DNA of 64,000 bases from Variovorax paradoxus (lineage in GTDB: Bacteria; Pseudomonadota; Gammaproteobacteria; Burkholderiales; Burkholderiaceae_C), in assembly GCF_009755665.1 (NCBI RefSeq), contig NZ_CP046622.1, positions 310,001 to 374,000 of the forward strand, in the 5' to 3' direction. Shown one piece after another: positions 45,152-54,857 of this stretch. A program made the translations under genes and the position numbers. Within the stretch, counting starts at the first letter, position 1, and every line of letters begins with the position of its first letter. Under the pieces are notes generated by a model. It saw only the letters and a program-made list of their open reading frames with translations, did no database searches and was not told the origin of the DNA.

Positions 45152-47101
45152 TCATGGATCGGCGATCTCCGCCACCACATGGCGCGCGGCCACTTGCGCG
45201 CCCACCGCCACATGCAGCGCGGCCAACCGGCCGGCCCGCGGCGCGCAGTGCACATGCTCCATCTTCATGGCCTCGAGCGTGACGAGCGGCTGGCCAGCGG
45301 CCACGGTGTCGCCTTCGGCTGCCAGAAGCGCGATGACGCGGCCGTTCATCGAGGCGCGCAGCAGACCGTCGGCGGCAGCGGCATCCTCGCGTGCGACCGC
45401 GACATGCGTCAGGTTGTCCAACTGAAAGGGCTGGCCGCGAAAGTGAAAGAAGAGGCCGCTCGCCGATCGACGCGACACTATCGCTTGTTCGGCCAGCCCA
45501 TTGCAAGAGAAGCGCACGTGCCCATCGCCGGGCAGCGCAAGCAGGTCGACGCGCACGGGCGGTTGTTCGCCAATGGAAATGTCGAACCGGCCAGCGCGAA
45601 GAGGCTGCACGCGCGCCTGGCAATGCGTTCCATCGAGTGCGAAGCGCAATGCATTCGGCAGCCTGTGCGCGAGTGGCGAGGGCCAGCCGTGCGCTCCGAG
45701 CTGGAGCAACAGCGCAGCGAGCAACGTGGCGCGCGCTTCGGCCACGCCGTTGGGTGCGAGCAAGTCGTCGAGCTCTTCGGCGATGAAGGCGGTGGTCGCC
45801 GCGCCGCTCGCGAACACCGGGTGCGCCAGCGCGCGCTGCAGCAGCTGCTGGTTGGTGGCAACGCCCAGTGCCACCGTGTCTTGCAGGCCGGCGAGCAGCC
45901 GTTGCCGGGTTTCGTCGCGCGTGCGGCCGTGCGCCACCAATTTGGCAATCATCGAGTCGTAGAACGGCGGCACCGCAGCGCCATCGCGCAGCGCGTGCTC
46001 GGTGCGCAAGGTCGGTGAGGGGCGCCACGCGGCGAGCATGCCGCTTTGCGGCAGAAAGCCCTGTCGCGGGTCTTCGGCGCACAGGCGCACTTCGATGGCG
46101 TGGCCGCTCATGCACACATCCTGTTGCGTGAGTGGCAGCGCTTCCCCGGCCGCGATGCGCAACTGCAGCTCGACCAGGTCGAGCCCCGTCACGGCTTCAG
46201 TCACAGAATGCTCGACCTGCAGTCGCGTGTTCATTTCCATGAACCAGTAGCGGCCGTCGGCATCGAGCAAGAACTCCAGCGTGCCCGCACCTTCGTAGCC
46301 GATGGCCTTTGCGGCGGCGACGGCCGTGGCGCCCATGCGTTCGCGCAAGGCTGCGGAAACGGCCGGCGAGGGCGACTCCTCGATCACCTTCTGGTGCCGC
46401 CGCTGCACCGAACAGTCACGTTCGCCCAGGTGAATGGCGTTGCCGTGCCGGTCGGCGAAGACCTGGATCTCGATGTGGCGCGGTGCCACGATGGCGCGCT
46501 CCAGGATCACGGCCGCATCGCCGAAGGCATTGAGCGCTTCGGACTGCGCGCTCTGCAGCAGCTCGGCAAAGGCCGCGGCCGACGGCACCAGGCGCATGCC
46601 GCGTCCGCCGCCCCCGGCCGTTGCCTTGATCATCACGGGCCAGCCGATGCGCGCGGCTTCGGCGGCGAGCGTGGACTGGCTCTGGTCTTCACCCTGGTAG
46701 CCAGGAATGCACGGCACGCCGGCCGCCTGCATCAGCCGCTTCGCGCCGGCCTTGTCGCCCATCGCGCGGATGGCTTCGGGCGAAGGGCCGATGAAGACAA
46801 GGCCCGCATCGCGGCAGGCCTGCGCGAACGCGGCGTTCTCCGCCAAAAAGCCGTAGCCCGGATGCACGGCCTGCGCGCCGCTTGCAAGCGCGGCATCGAC
46901 GATGGCGGAAATATTCAGGTAGCTTTGCGCGGGCAGCGATTCGCCGATCCAGACCGACTGGTCGGCCTGGCGCACATGTTCCGCGTCGGCGTCGGCTGTG
47001 GAATACACGGCCACCGTGCGGCAGCCCATGGCGCGCGCGGTGCGCATCACGCGGACTGCGATCTCGCCGCGGTTGGCGACAAGGATCTTGCTGAAGCTCA
47101 T
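45152..47101 (-). CDS. Acyl-CoA carboxylase alpha subunit (biotin carboxylase-BCCP; methylcrotonyl/geranyl-CoA type)
   Basis: The 649-residue subunit contains the biotin carboxylase fold and the ATP-grasp Gly-rich loop KATAGGGGRGMR. EVRLCAEDP and MEMNTRLQVEHSVTE are visible. A linker follows, and a C-terminal biotinyl domain with the biotin lysine K613 in EAMKMEH. It would carboxylate a branched enoyl-CoA using bicarbonate. The start overlaps the stop of the beta subunit (ATGA). The domain layout fits MCC-alpha or AtuF; propionyl-CoA carboxylase is less likely given the SDR and dehydrogenase neighbours. Confidence 0.93.
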   Translation of the reverse strand: MSFSKILVANRGEIAVRVMRTARAMGCRTVAVYSTADADAEHVRQADQSVWIGESLPAQSYLNISAIVDAALASGAQAVHPGYGFLAENAAFAQACRDAGLVFIGPSPEAIRAMGDKAGAKRLMQAAGVPCIPGYQGEDQSQSTLAAEAARIGWPVMIKATAGGGGRGMRLVPSAAAFAELLQSAQSEALNAFGDAAVILERAIVAPRHIEIQVFADRHGNAIHLGERDCSVQRRHQKVIEESPSPAVSAALRERMGATAVAAAKAIGYEGAGTLEFLLDADGRYWFMEMNTRLQVEHSVTEAVTGLDLVELQLRIAAGEALPLTQQDVCMSGHAIEVRLCAEDPRQGFLPQSGMLAAWRPSPTLRTEHALRDGAAVPPFYDSMIAKLVAHGRTRDETRQRLLAGLQDTVALGVATNQQLLQRALAHPVFASGAATTAFIAEELDDLLAPNGVAEARATLLAALLLQLGAHGWPSPLAHRLPNALRFALDGTHCQARVQPLRAGRFDISIGEQPPVRVDLLALPGDGHVRFSCNGLAEQAIVSRRSASGLFFHFRGQPFQLDNLTHVAVAREDAAAADGLLRASMNGRVIALLAAEGDTVAAGQPLVTLEAMKMEHVHCAPRAGRLAALHVAVGAQVAARHVVAEIADP

Positions 47102-48708
47102 GGCCGCGCCACCGAAAACTGCATGGGCTGCGGCATGCGCGCATCGGCATCGCGGCAGACGGAGAGCACTTCGGCCAGCACCGCCCGTGTGTCGCGCGGG
47201 TCGATCACGCCGTCGTCCAGCAGCAGCGCGCTGGTGGTGAACACGCTCATCTGCCGATCGAAGCGCTCGACGATCTGCTGCTGCATCGCGTCGATCTTCG
47301 CGCGATCGACAGCACCTTTGCGCGCCATGCCCGCTTCCATCACGATGGCCATGGTTCTTGCCGCCTGCTCGCCGCCCATTACGGCAGTGCGCGCGTTGGG
47401 CCACGAAAAGCAGAAGCGCGGCGCGAAGCCGCGGCCGCACATGCCGTAGTTGCCCGCGCCGTAAGAGGCACCGCAATGCAGCGTGATCTGCGGCACGGTG
47501 GCGCTGGTCACCGCCTGGATCATCTTGGCGCCGTGCTTGATGATGCCGGCCTCCTCGTGCGCGCGGCCGACCATGTAGCCCGTGATGTTCTGCAGGTAGA
47601 CGATGGGCGTGCGCGACTGGCAGCAGGCCTGGATGAAATGCGTGGCCTTGGTGGCTCCGTCTGAATCGATCGGGCCGTTGTTGGTGATGATGCCCACGGC
47701 ATGGCCTTCGAGCCGCATGTGGCCGCACACCGTGGCGCTGCCGTAGTGCTCGCTGAACTCGAGAAACTCGGAGCCGTCGGCGATGCGCGCAATCACCTCG
47801 CGCATGTCGACCGGCCGCCGTCCGTCGCCGGGCATGATGCCGAGCAGCTCTTCGGCGTCGTAGAGCGGCGGTGCAAATTTGCGCGCGGCTTCGTCGCGTG
47901 CCCAGTCGAAGCCGCCCAGAATGGATCGCGCGATGCGGATGGCATCGCGATCGTCCTCCGCCAGGTAGTCGCCCAGCCCCGAGATGTGCGTGTGCATCAC
48001 GGCACCGCCCAGCTCTTCTTCGGTGGCAATTTCGCCGGTGGCCGCCTTGAGCAGCGGCGGGCCGGCCAGGAACGCGCGGGTGCGGTCCCGCACCATCACG
48101 ATGTAGTCTGAAAGCCCCGTCTGGTAGGCACCGCCCGCGGTCGAGGACCCGTGCGTCACCGTCACCACCGGAAGCCCCGCGGCCGAGAGCCGCGCCAGGT
48201 TGCGGAAGATGCCGCCGCCGCGCACGAAGTCCTGCACGCGGTATTGCATGAGATTGGCGCCCGCGCTTTCCACCAGCTGAACATAGGGCAGCTTGTTTTC
48301 GAGCGCGATCTCCTGCATGCGCAGCTGCTTGTCCAGGCCCATCGGCTGCAGCGCACCGGCGTCGATGCCGGAGTCGGAGGCGCTCACCATGCAGCGCACG
48401 CCCGCCACCCGGCCAATGCCCGCGATCACCCCGCCGCCGGGCACGCTCTTGCCGAGGTCTTCGTGGTCGTGGCCCAGGCCGGCCAGCGAGGCCAGCGGCA
48501 GAAAAGGCGCGCCGGTGTCGAGCAGCAGCGCCAGGCGCTCGCGCGGCAGCAACTGCCCGCGCCTGGCAAAGCGCTCGGCCGAGGCACTCGAGGCTGCCAC
48601 CGAGCGTGCCTCGTGCGACCGCACTTCGGCAAGCAAAGCGAGCATGCCGGCCCGATGGGCCTGGAAGGATTCGCTGGCCGCGTGCAGCCGGGATTCGATG
48701 GCGGGCAT
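47098..48708 (-). CDS. Acyl-CoA carboxylase beta subunit (carboxyltransferase)
   Basis: The 536-residue protein has the two crotonase-like halves of the carboxyltransferase. Visible signatures are ARRGQLLPRERLALLLD, VVTVTHGSSTAGGAYQTGLSD, LQNITGYMVGRAHEEAG and GAGNYGMCGRGFAPRF. This is the MCC-beta/AtuC family. It is the first gene of the leftward five-gene operon. The substrate-pocket residue in QNITGY (Tyr where many MCC enzymes have Phe) leans slightly towards longer terpenoid substrates, but only modelling could tell. Confidence 0.93.
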   Translation of the reverse strand: MPAIESRLHAASESFQAHRAGMLALLAEVRSHEARSVAASSASAERFARRGQLLPRERLALLLDTGAPFLPLASLAGLGHDHEDLGKSVPGGGVIAGIGRVAGVRCMVSASDSGIDAGALQPMGLDKQLRMQEIALENKLPYVQLVESAGANLMQYRVQDFVRGGGIFRNLARLSAAGLPVVTVTHGSSTAGGAYQTGLSDYIVMVRDRTRAFLAGPPLLKAATGEIATEEELGGAVMHTHISGLGDYLAEDDRDAIRIARSILGGFDWARDEAARKFAPPLYDAEELLGIMPGDGRRPVDMREVIARIADGSEFLEFSEHYGSATVCGHMRLEGHAVGIITNNGPIDSDGATKATHFIQACCQSRTPIVYLQNITGYMVGRAHEEAGIIKHGAKMIQAVTSATVPQITLHCGASYGAGNYGMCGRGFAPRFCFSWPNARTAVMGGEQAARTMAIVMEAGMARKGAVDRAKIDAMQQQIVERFDRQMSVFTTSALLLDDGVIDPRDTRAVLAEVLSVCRDADARMPQPMQFSVARP

Positions 48709-48780
48709 GAAGGAGTCAGTGCAGATCGCTTTCGCTCTGCGCTGACTCTAGGGCGCCGATGCGCGCCGGGCTTGCGCCAA

Positions 48781-49554
48781 TTAGCTGGTGCGGACCCGGC
48801 GTGCCGCAGCGGGGGCGTCCAGGCTGGTGCCTGTGATCACCCAGTAGATGAAGATCAGCACCGCGCCGGCCGTGCCGAAGACCGACAGGCCCATGTAGTT
48901 GCCGCCGATGGCCAGCGCATCGGCCGGAGCGGCCGCAATGCAGATCATGTTGGCGGCGCTCATGCCCACGTAATGCATGGTGCAGACCGCCACGCCCATC
49001 ACCGCGGCGGCGGCGACCTTGTGGCTCAGCCGGCGCAGGTTGAAGGCCAGCCACAGGGCCGCGCCCGCGGCAGTGATGGCAATTGCCACGGACAGACCGA
49101 CGATGTTGAGATCGAAATCCATCGAGGCGCGCATGTTCATTGCAAACATGCCCATGTAGTGCATCACGCAAACGCCCACGCCCGCCAGCAGGCTGCCGGC
49201 CAGCCAGCCCGGCTTGCTGAATTTGCTTCGCCCGCCCGCCAGGTACAGCGCAATGCCGGAGATCAGGATGGCCGCCACCAGGGACACGACGGTCAGCGGC
49301 ACGTTGTAAGAAATGCCCACCGGCAGGCGGTAGGCCAGCATGCCGATGAAGTGCATCGACCAGATGCCGATGCCGCCCAGCGCCACGGCGGCGCACGCCA
49401 CCACCGCAAGGTTGGGTTTGCCGTCCGCACCAACCATGCGCCCCGCGCAGATCAGCGCCACCAGGGAACCCGCGAACGAAATGAGAAACGAGAGCGCCAC
49501 CAAGCCGAGCGAATACTCGGGCGACAGCAACTGGCCAACAACGAGGGGAGTCAT
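48781..49554 (-). CDS. MHYT-domain membrane sensor protein
   Basis: The 257-residue protein has seven predicted spans with three copies of the MHYT motif (MHFIGM, MHYMGM, MHYVGM), which are thought to bind copper and sense O2, CO or NO. Unlike many MHYT proteins it has no GGDEF, EAL or kinase domain after the membrane part, so it is a stand-alone sensor or a channel-like protein. GGAGAAC precedes the ATG. It is 72 bases upstream of the carboxylase operon on the same strand. Confidence 0.92.
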   Translation of the reverse strand: MTPLVVGQLLSPEYSLGLVALSFLISFAGSLVALICAGRMVGADGKPNLAVVACAAVALGGIGIWSMHFIGMLAYRLPVGISYNVPLTVVSLVAAILISGIALYLAGGRSKFSKPGWLAGSLLAGVGVCVMHYMGMFAMNMRASMDFDLNIVGLSVAIAITAAGAALWLAFNLRRLSHKVAAAAVMGVAVCTMHYVGMSAANMICIAAAPADALAIGGNYMGLSVFGTAGAVLIFIYWVITGTSLDAPAAARRVRTS

Positions 49555-49697
49555 GCTTTTGTTCTCCTAAAAAGAACGACTCACCGCCGTGGATCGGATG
49601 TAGAAAGGGTTGTAACGAGTCGTTCGTGGGCCAGTCTGTGATAGTTGTTTTTAAAAGTAAACAGAATTTGCTGCTGGTTTGTTTACCTTCTCACACC

Positions 49698-51362
49698 TCA
49701 CCGCTGGGGTCGGATTCGATAGATCGCGTTGTTCCGGTCGGCCGCCACGTAGATGCTCCCGTCACCGCCCACGGCAACGCCTGTTACCACGTAGGGCGGC
49801 GGCAATCCGGGGCCTGCGGCCAAGCCGATCGGCAGGTTTTCGGCCACGGTGCGGCGCGAGCCGTTCGCCGGGTCGATTTCCACCAGCCGGCGCGCCGCGC
49901 TTTCGGCCACGATGAAGCTGCCCCACGGCGTTTGCGCCAGACCTTCAGGCAGCGCCAGCCCCTCCGCAATGGCACGAAGCGGCGCGCTCGCATCGAGCGG
50001 GATGCGGGTCAGCTTGCCGGCCGCCTCGGTCACGTAAAGAGCGCCGTCCTGGCCAATGATCATTTGCACAGGGCCGCTCAGCCCACTAGCGAGCACTTGC
50101 TTGTCTGCAAATTTGGCGCCCCGCGCGCGCGTGATGCTGCCGGTGGCGATCTCGGCATAGATCACGCTGCCGTCGGCCATGGGCAGGGCGTCGAAAGGCG
50201 CCTTCAGCCCGTGAATGGTCTCGACGGTCCGCAGCGTCTGGCGGTCGACCAGCTGCACCGTGCCTGTGAACCACGAGGTCAGGGCAAACAGCTTGCCCGA
50301 CAGGCCGACGGCAAACGGATAGTCGAGCTCCGGGTCGCGCTGCATCCGGAACACGTCGCGGACTTCGCCGGTGCGCACATCCACCTGGCGAAAGCCGAAC
50401 ACATCGGCCACCCAGAGCGTGTGGCCTTCGATCTTGAGGCCCGCCGGCGCCGCGAGCTTGCCGCTGGTGAGCGTGCGCAGCGCGCCGGTGGCGGGGTTGA
50501 AGGCCTGCACCTCGTTGTTGGCCATGTTCGACACGTAGATGGTGCCGTCGGGCGTGTCGTGCGCAATGGCCAGGTTGTCGAGCGAGGGGCGCAGCTGCTT
50601 CGCGACGGTCTTGCGGCCGGTGGCCAGGTCCACGCGCACCAGTTCGCCGCTGCGCGCATCGACCACCCAGAGGTTGCCCTTGCCGTCCAGATTGGCGGCC
50701 GCGGGAATCTTGAAGCCGTCGGCAATCACAGTCATCTGGCCGTTGGCGGGGTCGATCTTCACGACTTGGCCCTTGAACCAGAGCGGTCCGTAAAGCATGC
50801 CGTCGGGGCCGACCTCGAAGCCGTTGAAGCCGCCCATGTCCTTCTTGATGAGCCGCGGTGGCTTCTGGCCTTCGCGGTCGATCTCCCAGAGCGCATCGCC
50901 CAGAAACACCTGCGAGGCATAGAGCTTGTTGTTGCGGCGGTCGAAGTCGAGCGAGTTGAGGCCGGGCAGGTCCTTGGCGAGCACGCGCATCGGCGCGCCG
51001 TCGTTCTCGCGATAGCGCAGCATGCCCATGAGGTAGTTGGTCCACGCCAGTTCGCCCTTGGGACCGACCGCAATGTCGTCGGCCTGGCCTTCGGGTGCAT
51101 CGATCAGCACCTTGGCCGCGCCGGTGGTGCGGTCCACCTCCCAGAGCGTGTTGCCGAGCACCGAACCGGCGAGCAGCCGGCCTTTCTGGTCGATGGCCAG
51201 GCCGTGCACCCCCGAGAAGGAGGACGGCGGCACCAGCACCTCGGGCGCGCTCCATGACGCCGGCCGGGTGGCGGGTGGCGGTGCGACAACGGTGCTGCAG
51301 GCGCCCAGCAGGGCGAGCGTGGCGGTCAGCGCGGCGGTAGCGCGCAACAGGCGACGGGGCAT
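49698..51362 (-). CDS. Secreted lipoprotein with SMP-30/NHL-type beta-propeller
   Basis: The 554-residue protein starts with a lipoprotein signal (LTATLALLGACS, lipid Cys near residue 22). Repeated propeller blades follow, each with strands such as GVHGLAIDQKGRLLAGS, NLDGKGNLWVVDARSGEL and GVAVGGDGSIYVAADRNN. Sequence repeats suggest two tandem six-bladed propellers. It could be a lactonase/gluconolactonase-like enzyme or a binding protein at the cell surface. AGAAGGAGAAGG precedes the ATG at 51362. It stands alone. Confidence 0.85.
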   Translation of the reverse strand: MPRRLLRATAALTATLALLGACSTVVAPPPATRPASWSAPEVLVPPSSFSGVHGLAIDQKGRLLAGSVLGNTLWEVDRTTGAAKVLIDAPEGQADDIAVGPKGELAWTNYLMGMLRYRENDGAPMRVLAKDLPGLNSLDFDRRNNKLYASQVFLGDALWEIDREGQKPPRLIKKDMGGFNGFEVGPDGMLYGPLWFKGQVVKIDPANGQMTVIADGFKIPAAANLDGKGNLWVVDARSGELVRVDLATGRKTVAKQLRPSLDNLAIAHDTPDGTIYVSNMANNEVQAFNPATGALRTLTSGKLAAPAGLKIEGHTLWVADVFGFRQVDVRTGEVRDVFRMQRDPELDYPFAVGLSGKLFALTSWFTGTVQLVDRQTLRTVETIHGLKAPFDALPMADGSVIYAEIATGSITRARGAKFADKQVLASGLSGPVQMIIGQDGALYVTEAAGKLTRIPLDASAPLRAIAEGLALPEGLAQTPWGSFIVAESAARRLVEIDPANGSRRTVAENLPIGLAAGPGLPPPYVVTGVAVGGDGSIYVAADRNNAIYRIRPQR

Positions 51363-51768
51363 GCCTTCTCCTTCTTGTGGTTGCGCGTGCAGTCTAGAAG
51401 GAGAAAGGGGATGCGGCGCAGTCACGCGCGTGACATGTGTCGAGTCGCAGCGCGGTTGGCTCCCGTGTCCATGCGGAGTCACCACTTACGCGTCAACGAT
51501 CATCCAGAGGGGAATCGCTGTTTCGCTGGAGATGGAATTATTCGTGGTGTTGTCTAAATGGCTTCGGAAGTCAGCGGCTAGATCGCGGCCTCGGCGCTAG
51601 CGTCTTAGGTAAGCTGTGGCGATGTGGTGTTTGAGGCGAAGAAGGCTGCATTCGCCCAAAGCCGCCTTCGACGTCGCCCTCCAGTTCCACAGAAGCGCAT
51701 GAAAATCCCGTTGATCTCAACCTGTCCTGAGCTTGCCCATGCAGGTGCGTCGGGTCGCGACGTCACGT
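51363..51768. other. Gene-free interval
   Basis: About 400 bases with only short overlapping frames on both strands, none with recognisable product or ribosome site. Codon bias typical of the genome fades here, and the stretch leads into the truncated kdsA and the cassette-like array. It may be eroded coding sequence. Confidence 0.5.
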
Positions 51769-52771
<1,003 letters not shown>

Positions 52772-52776
52772 GCAGG

Positions 52777-52798
52777 ACGCGGCCAAAACCGGACCTCC
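52777..52798 (+). repeat. Array motif, site 2
   Basis: Core reads GGCCAAAACCGGACCTCC, starting 5 bases after the preceding TAG. Confidence 0.8.
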
Positions 52799-52821
52799 AG
52801 CATCGACATTCAACTAGGCAC

Positions 52822-53148
52822 ATGAAGAACTTCGCGATAGCCGCCATCGACGGATACCAGCGATTCATTTCGCCGTACAAGGGCTTCAGTTGCGCGCATC
52901 GCGTGCGCACGGGCGGAGCTTCCTGCTCGCGGTTCGCAAAGCGAGCGATTGCGCGCCTGGGCATGATTGCAGGCATGCTGGTCACCTTCCGTCGTTTCAA
53001 AGCATGCGCGGCTTCGGCACGAATGCTTTCTAACGCGGAATCCCGCCTGGCCGCAGCACCCCCGGAAACTCGGGCAGAGGCCTGCCCACTTTGGTCTCGC
53101 TGGGGCGCGAGAAAGTTTTCAGGGTGCTGCGCGTGCTGGCCGGGGTAG
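52822..53148 (+). CDS. YidD-like protein
   Basis: The N-terminal half (IDGYQRFISPYKGFSCAHRV, then GGASCSRFAKRAIARLG) resembles YidD, the small membrane-associated factor that helps membrane-protein insertion. YidD has YQRFISP, a Cys pair and a TCS-Y-like motif. Here the canonical Tyr-Pro-Thr-Cys is Thr-Gly-Gly-Ala-Ser-Cys, and the C-terminus (to residue 108) is different and Ala/Cys-rich. Real YidD genes normally lie beside rnpA and yidC, so this is a divergent orphan copy carried by the array. Confidence 0.7.
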   Translation: MKNFAIAAIDGYQRFISPYKGFSCAHRVRTGGASCSRFAKRAIARLGMIAGMLVTFRRFKACAASARMLSNAESRLAAAPPETRAEACPLWSRWGARKFSGCCACWPG

Positions 53149-53154
53149 GTCAGA

Positions 53155-53176
53155 ATCCGGCCAACATCGGACATTT
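53155..53176 (+). repeat. Array motif, site 3
   Basis: Core reads GGCCAACATCGGACATTT, starting 7 bases after the YidD-like stop. Confidence 0.8.
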
Positions 53177-53234
53177 GCCAGCACCCTTAAGCCATCGCGT
53201 TGCCGCGTTCAAGCTGACCTCGATCAAGAATCAG

Positions 53235-53723
53235 ATGTTTCATCGAACTGCAGCTCTCATCCTGACAGCGTGCCTCGGCTTATCGGCCCACGCCGACCCG
53301 AAGCCCAGCCTTGCCTACGATGATGGATTCGTTTGGTACTTGTCCGGTCGCCTCGCGGCCGACCTCATCGGATTCCAGGCAACCGCGCGTGCCCAGCCAC
53401 AACCAGAGGGAGAGGTGGCGGTTCAACGCGCCGATCTTGAGGTGCTCTATCACCGCTATCTCATCGACTGCAAAGGTCCGCTTCCAGAACTCGCCAAGGT
53501 GCTTGGGGTATCAGAACTGGAAAAGTCGGCGACGCCTATGTCCTACCTCGCTGTCGCGGGCAGTAGGGAGTACGAAATTTGGCCCATCGTCCGGCGATGG
53601 AACGACACCGTCATGCTGACCCTCGTTGACACATATGCAAAGGGCAACTACGGAATCTTGCCGGACTGCGTCCTCGAAGAGTTTCGGAGACAGAATCCGT
53701 TGGTCGTGCCGTCAACAAGATGA
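53235..53723 (+). CDS. Secreted protein, unknown
   Basis: The 162-residue protein has a clear signal peptide (MFHRTAALILTACLGLSAHA, cleavage about residue 20). The mature part has a predicted mixed fold (DLEVLYHRYLIDCKGPLPEL; SYLAVAGSREYEIWPIVRRW) and two cysteines. I recognise no family. I chose the ATG at 53235 because of the signal peptide; the frame stays open upstream through site 3. Its stop is 7 bases before site 4. Confidence 0.65.
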   Translation: MFHRTAALILTACLGLSAHADPKPSLAYDDGFVWYLSGRLAADLIGFQATARAQPQPEGEVAVQRADLEVLYHRYLIDCKGPLPELAKVLGVSELEKSATPMSYLAVAGSREYEIWPIVRRWNDTVMLTLVDTYAKGNYGILPDCVLEEFRRQNPLVVPSTR

Positions 53724-53730
53724 CTTCTAC

Positions 53731-53752
53731 AGTCGGCCACAAGCAGACATCG
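53731..53752 (+). repeat. Array motif, site 4 (CTACAGTC-type)
   Basis: Core reads GGCCACAAGCAGACATCG, preceded by CTACAGTC. Only 26 bases separate it from site 5. Confidence 0.8.
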
Positions 53753-53778
53753 GGATGAGTGGAATGGTTGTTAGATAC

Positions 53779-53800
53779 AGTCGGCCAGAATCAGACCTCC
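53779..53800 (+). repeat. Array motif, site 5 (ATACAGTC-type)
   Basis: Core reads GGCCAGAATCAGACCTCC. With site 4 it encloses an interval too short for a gene, as if a cassette had been lost or were empty. Confidence 0.8.
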
Positions 53801-53810
53801 GCCCAGAAAG

Positions 53811-54155
53811 TTGAGCACGAAGCCTGACCCGCGTGAAGACGAATGGCAAACGCTGTATCGCTCCCTAGGCGCGACGCTATCGCGGTTTGGCGAAGAGGAT
53901 GCCTACGGCAACGGTGATTACTGGATCGTCGACGACGACTATGGCGATACATCCCACAAGGTTTGTGTGTCGCGGCTCGCGTTCATTACGCCAGAGCTTG
54001 TTGCAGCAGTTCAGCGCTCGCTCTCTGACATGCCGCACTGGAGGGTGTTGCTGCAGGTTGACGAGGAGGTCAACGGCTTACCTGCCTCGTCGACTGGACT
54101 GACAGTGTGCTTTGACAGCGTTGAGCCGCACCCGAGCTCTCGAACTCGCCCGTAG
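53811..54155 (+). CDS. Hypothetical protein
   Basis: The 114-residue acidic protein (REDEWQTLYRSLGATLSRFG; GNGDYWIVDDDYGDTSHKV) ends in a short Pro/Arg tail. It begins with TTG at 53811, 11 bases after site 5, with AGAAAG as the only ribosome-site candidate. The compact acidic fold is like small immunity proteins, but I cannot assign a family. Confidence 0.6.
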   Translation: MSTKPDPREDEWQTLYRSLGATLSRFGEEDAYGNGDYWIVDDDYGDTSHKVCVSRLAFITPELVAAVQRSLSDMPHWRVLLQVDEEVNGLPASSTGLTVCFDSVEPHPSSRTRP

Positions 54156-54161
54156 TTCGGA

Positions 54162-54183
54162 ATGCGGCCAAGACCAGACATTC
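54162..54183 (+). repeat. Array motif, site 6
   Basis: Core reads GGCCAAGACCAGACATTC after ATGC; starts 7 bases after the preceding TAG. One of the two best consensus copies. Confidence 0.85.
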
Positions 54184-54226
54184 CAATGAACCTTCTGATT
54201 TGCAGTTTCGATGGCGGAAAACGGGC

Positions 54227-54787
54227 ATGAAGCCACGTCTTCGTCCGCCTACGGTCCCTTGGAAAGTCAGTCCGTCGGTCCCGCACATTGGCGTCACCCA
54301 CCCAGACGTCGATGGCAGCGCATACGTGACCTTTATCGGGTTCTTCAAAACCGCTGGTCTGGATGCGGCAGCCGATTCGGTCACGGCGATAATCCCGGTC
54401 CCCGAGGACTTCGTCGAAGCGTCCGATTGGCACGGCTCTAGACACAGGCTGGTGCAGCTTGAATTCTCGAACTGCTTAAGGGTCCGACAAACACCTGCTT
54501 TCGCCGATACGGAGGTTGTCGAGGAAGAGGCGTACGACTGGTCGCTCGTACCAAGCAACATGCGAGAGGACGAAACCGCCGAAGCCTGCGTTCAACGTGT
54601 TCATGACCTTTGGTTGTCCACGGGAGCTTGTCCGGACCCGGGGATGTATGAGGTAGAGGGTTCGCTCTGGCTTGCGGCTCGAGGCCATCCTCGCGATGCT
54701 CGTCACTTTTTGCTGCTTGGGCATGACGACTATCTGGAGGTTATTGCCGACGGCTGGAAATGGAAACCCGGGCAGGCCGTGCTCTGA
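54227..54787 (+). CDS. Hypothetical protein
   Basis: The 186-residue protein starts at ATG 54227 (MKPRLRPPTVPWKV); a TTG at 54200 would add nine residues. It has alternating beta-like segments (GSAYVTFIGFFKTAG; HRLVQLEFSNCLRV) and an acidic middle (DTEVVEEEAYDWSLVP). I recognise no family. No clear ribosome site. Carried between sites 6 and 7. Confidence 0.6.
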   Translation: MKPRLRPPTVPWKVSPSVPHIGVTHPDVDGSAYVTFIGFFKTAGLDAAADSVTAIIPVPEDFVEASDWHGSRHRLVQLEFSNCLRVRQTPAFADTEVVEEEAYDWSLVPSNMREDETAEACVQRVHDLWLSTGACPDPGMYEVEGSLWLAARGHPRDARHFLLLGHDDYLEVIADGWKWKPGQAVL

Positions 54788-54808
54788 GCGGCAACGTTCA
54801 TCGGCAGA

Positions 54809-54830
54809 ATGCGGCCAAGACCGGACCTTC
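54809..54830 (+). repeat. Array motif, site 7
   Basis: Core reads GGCCAAGACCGGACCTTC after ATGC; 21 bases after the preceding TGA. Confidence 0.85.
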
Positions 54831-54857
54831 GACCCTACCCTCTGACTTCTCAAAACG

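Noticed and set aside
53091..53235. Longer N-terminus for the secreted protein through array site 3
   Set aside because: The extension would run over the end of the YidD-like gene and the motif, and would bury the signal peptide.
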